Assembly: GCA_002389505.1 (NCBI GenBank)
Contig: DGPA01000021.1
Location: forward strand, 286,396 to 331,492
DNA length: 45,097 bases
Source of the DNA: Halieaceae bacterium UBA4452
GTDB lineage: Bacteria > Pseudomonadota > Gammaproteobacteria > Pseudomonadales > Halieaceae
Direction of reading: 5' to 3'
The notes beneath the pieces are model-generated. The model did not search any database and was not told the origin of the DNA. It saw only the letters and a list, made by a program, of their open reading frames with translations. Positions 43,670-45,097 of this stretch are shown here, piece by piece; positions within the stretch are counted from its first letter, which is position 1, and each line of letters opens with the position of its first letter. Position numbers and translations under genes: made by a program.

Positions 43670-44550
43670 TGCTCTCTAGGGTATTGATTTGTGGTGCCGG
43701 TGGCCAAGTAGGGCAAGCGCTGACCCTGTGCATACCCCAAGGAATGAGCGTTGTGGCTCGTCAGCGCGCTGAACTCGACATAACCAATCCTGACGCCATT
43801 GCTGCGACCTTAGACGAACATAAGTTTTGCGGGCTAATTAATGCGGCGGCGTATACGGCCGTGGATCAAGCCGAGAGCGACGTCGCGGCTGCGAAGGCGG
43901 TTAACAGCGTGGCGCCGGGCTTATTGGCCTCGGCCTGCGCGGCCCGAGGTATTCGCATGCTGCATCTGTCAACGGACTTTGTTTTTGATGGCCGTGCGGG
44001 GCGGCCTTATCGCCCAGACGATGCCGCGCATCCGTTAGGTGTATACGGTGCGAGTAAGTTGGCTGGCGAGCGGGCGGTGCTCGACAGCGGTGCGAATGCT
44101 CTCGTCCTTCGCACGGGCTGGGTTTACTCGCGCCCGGGTCGAAACTTTGTTACTACCCTGTTGCGACTCCTGGCAGAACGGCAGCAGCTGTCGGTGGTGG
44201 AAGACCAAATAGGGACACCGACTTGGGCGCGCGGATTGGCTGACACCTGCTGGGCATTGCTGGCAAAGCCTGAGGCGGTGGGGGTGTTTCATTGGAGCGA
44301 TGCGGGTGCCTGCAGCTGGTATGATTTTGCCTGCGCTATTCGTGCCCAAGGCCTTAGGCACGGCCTGTTAACCTCGGCGGCAACACTGACACCGATACCT
44401 GCAGCGCATTACCCCACGCCAGCCCAGCGGCCGGGCTTTAGCGTGCTGGATAAAAGCACCACCCGCGCGGTGATTGGTCACTCAGGGGTCCACTGGCAGG
44501 ATAATTTGGACGCTATGCTAAGCGAATGGGCGTCCCTCGATAAGGAATGA
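43669..44550 (+). CDS. rfbD: dTDP-4-dehydrorhamnose reductase
   Basis: RfbD reduces dTDP-4-dehydro-L-rhamnose to dTDP-L-rhamnose using NAD(P)H, the last step of the precursor pathway for rhamnose in lipopolysaccharide. The 293-residue length is normal. The dinucleotide loop is GAGGQVGQAL at the start. The active-site pair is YGASKLAGE near residue 125 (Tyr-x3-Lys), and STDFVFDG and GWVYS are family blocks. The ATG overlaps the hydrolase stop by one base. rfbB follows with its start close to the rfbD stop. rfbA and rfbC should lie beyond the window. Confidence 0.93.
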   Translation: MLSRVLICGAGGQVGQALTLCIPQGMSVVARQRAELDITNPDAIAATLDEHKFCGLINAAAYTAVDQAESDVAAAKAVNSVAPGLLASACAARGIRMLHLSTDFVFDGRAGRPYRPDDAAHPLGVYGASKLAGERAVLDSGANALVLRTGWVYSRPGRNFVTTLLRLLAERQQLSVVEDQIGTPTWARGLADTCWALLAKPEAVGVFHWSDAGACSWYDFACAIRAQGLRHGLLTSAATLTPIPAAHYPTPAQRPGFSVLDKSTTRAVIGHSGVHWQDNLDAMLSEWASLDKE

Positions 44551-44555
44551 AGAGT

Positions 44556-45097
44556 ATGGCTCGATCAGTGCTGGTCACCGGCGCGGCCGGGTTTATTGGT
44601 GCCAACTTTGTCTATCACTGGGTGCAAGAACATCCTGACGATACACTCGTGGCTTTTGATGCCCTAACCTATGCGGGTAATCGTCAGAGCCTGGCGCCAC
44701 TTGAAGCCGATGGCAGGATCCACTTTCTCAAGGCCACTATTTGTGACCCACGCGCAGTGGCCGATGCTATGGCGCAGTTTGCCGTGGATACTATTGTTCA
44801 CTTTGCGGCGGAGAGTCATGTCGATCGCTCGATTACCGGCCCCGATGCCTTTATTCAAACTAACATTATGGGTACCCACACCTTGCTCGCCGCTGCTCGA
44901 CAGGCTTGGTTGCAGGGGTCCGGTCAAGCGCACCGTTTTCACCATGTTTCAACCGATGAAGTGTTCGGCTCGCTCAGCGCAGATGCCCATGCATTTACTG
45001 AGCATGTGCGTTACCAACCCAATTCGCCGTATTCAGCGAGTAAAGCGGCGGGTGATCATTTGGTGCGGGCGTATCACCATACCTACGGTTTGCAGGT
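44556..45097 (+). CDS. rfbB: dTDP-glucose 4,6-dehydratase (partial, runs off the window)
   Basis: RfbB converts dTDP-glucose to dTDP-4-dehydro-6-deoxyglucose, the second step toward dTDP-rhamnose. The first 180 residues are present. The NAD loop is TGAAGFIGANF, followed by FDALTYAGN, HFAAESHVDRSI, VSTDEVFGSL and the catalytic YSASKAAGDHLVRAY. These blocks are those of RfbB/RmlB. The remainder lies beyond 45097. I chose ATG at 44556 (AGGA nine bases before it); an ATG at 44547 overlaps the rfbD stop and lacks a spaced site. rfbD-rfbB is the reverse of the common rfbBD order. Confidence 0.93.
   Translation, partial: MARSVLVTGAAGFIGANFVYHWVQEHPDDTLVAFDALTYAGNRQSLAPLEADGRIHFLKATICDPRAVADAMAQFAVDTIVHFAAESHVDRSITGPDAFIQTNIMGTHTLLAAARQAWLQGSGQAHRFHHVSTDEVFGSLSADAHAFTEHVRYQPNSPYSASKAAGDHLVRAYHHTYGLQ

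Noticed and set aside
44664..44945. Minus-strand frame of 93 residues at the window end
   Set aside because: It lies wholly inside rfbB, whose conserved motifs are on the plus strand.
1..45097. tRNA genes, CRISPR arrays, insertion sequences and phage genes
   Set aside because: The intergenic regions were read for cloverleaf T-arms, regularly spaced repeats and transposase or integrase motifs; none was found.

Overview
The window looks like an ordinary stretch of chromosome from a marine gammaproteobacterium. The order def-fmt-rsmB-trkA facing a LysM gene, dprA, tsaC, hemF and aroE is the arrangement known from pseudomonads and their relatives. The cox cluster, the cytochrome c4/DsbA pair and the glnE-ilvE pair are also typical of that group. 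A DmdA-like gene and a secreted subtilase with PKD domains suggest a seawater heterotroph, perhaps of the Cellvibrionales (OM60/NOR5-like). That placement is inference from gene content and remembered gene orders; no search was run. Genes are densely packed, many overlap by 1-4 bases, and GTG and TTG starts are common. I see no rRNA, tRNA, CRISPR array, prophage or insertion sequence.

Layout. (1) 50-5723, minus strand: trkH, trkA, rsmB, fmt, def (potassium uptake and translation initiation or rRNA modification). (2) 5882-10684, plus strand: LysM protein, dprA, tsaC, hemF, aroE, then a convergent gamma-carbonic-anhydrase-like gene and a YheV-type zinc ribbon gene. (3) 11577-19751: an aa3-type cytochrome c oxidase locus: coxB with a fused cytochrome c domain, ctaD, ctaG, ctaE, a DUF2909 gene on the other strand, SURF1, a SCO-like gene, cyoE and SCO1/SenC. 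The heme A synthase gene (ctaA/COX15) usually found just before cyoE is absent. (4) 19755-25492: polA, engB, cytochromes c5 and c4, dsbA and an Lrp/AsnC regulator. (5) 25632-31228: leuA, a membrane diguanylate cyclase, a DUF6279-type lipoprotein and ilvD. (6) 31229-37213, the accessory part: a DmdA-like GcvT-family gene, a PhyH-family dioxygenase, a secreted S8 protease, a strong inverted repeat and the relic of an amino-acid ABC transporter. (7) 37214-45097: a GspE/PilB-like ATPase, glnE, ilvE, an alpha/beta hydrolase, rfbD and the 5' part of rfbB, probably the edge of a surface polysaccharide locus.

How the genes fit together. The oxidase subunits, their copper and heme assembly factors and the nearby c-type cytochromes form the terminal part of an aerobic respiratory chain. 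DsbA would oxidise periplasmic thiols. leuA, ilvD, ilvE and the Lrp-type regulator belong to branched-chain amino acid metabolism but are scattered. I did not find a clearly new multi-gene system. The points most worth checking are the missing ctaA, the SCO-like protein without the usual histidine, the candidate DMSP demethylase and its convergent dioxygenase neighbour, the ABC-transporter relic with an in-frame internal deletion, and the long hairpin in the coxB leader.
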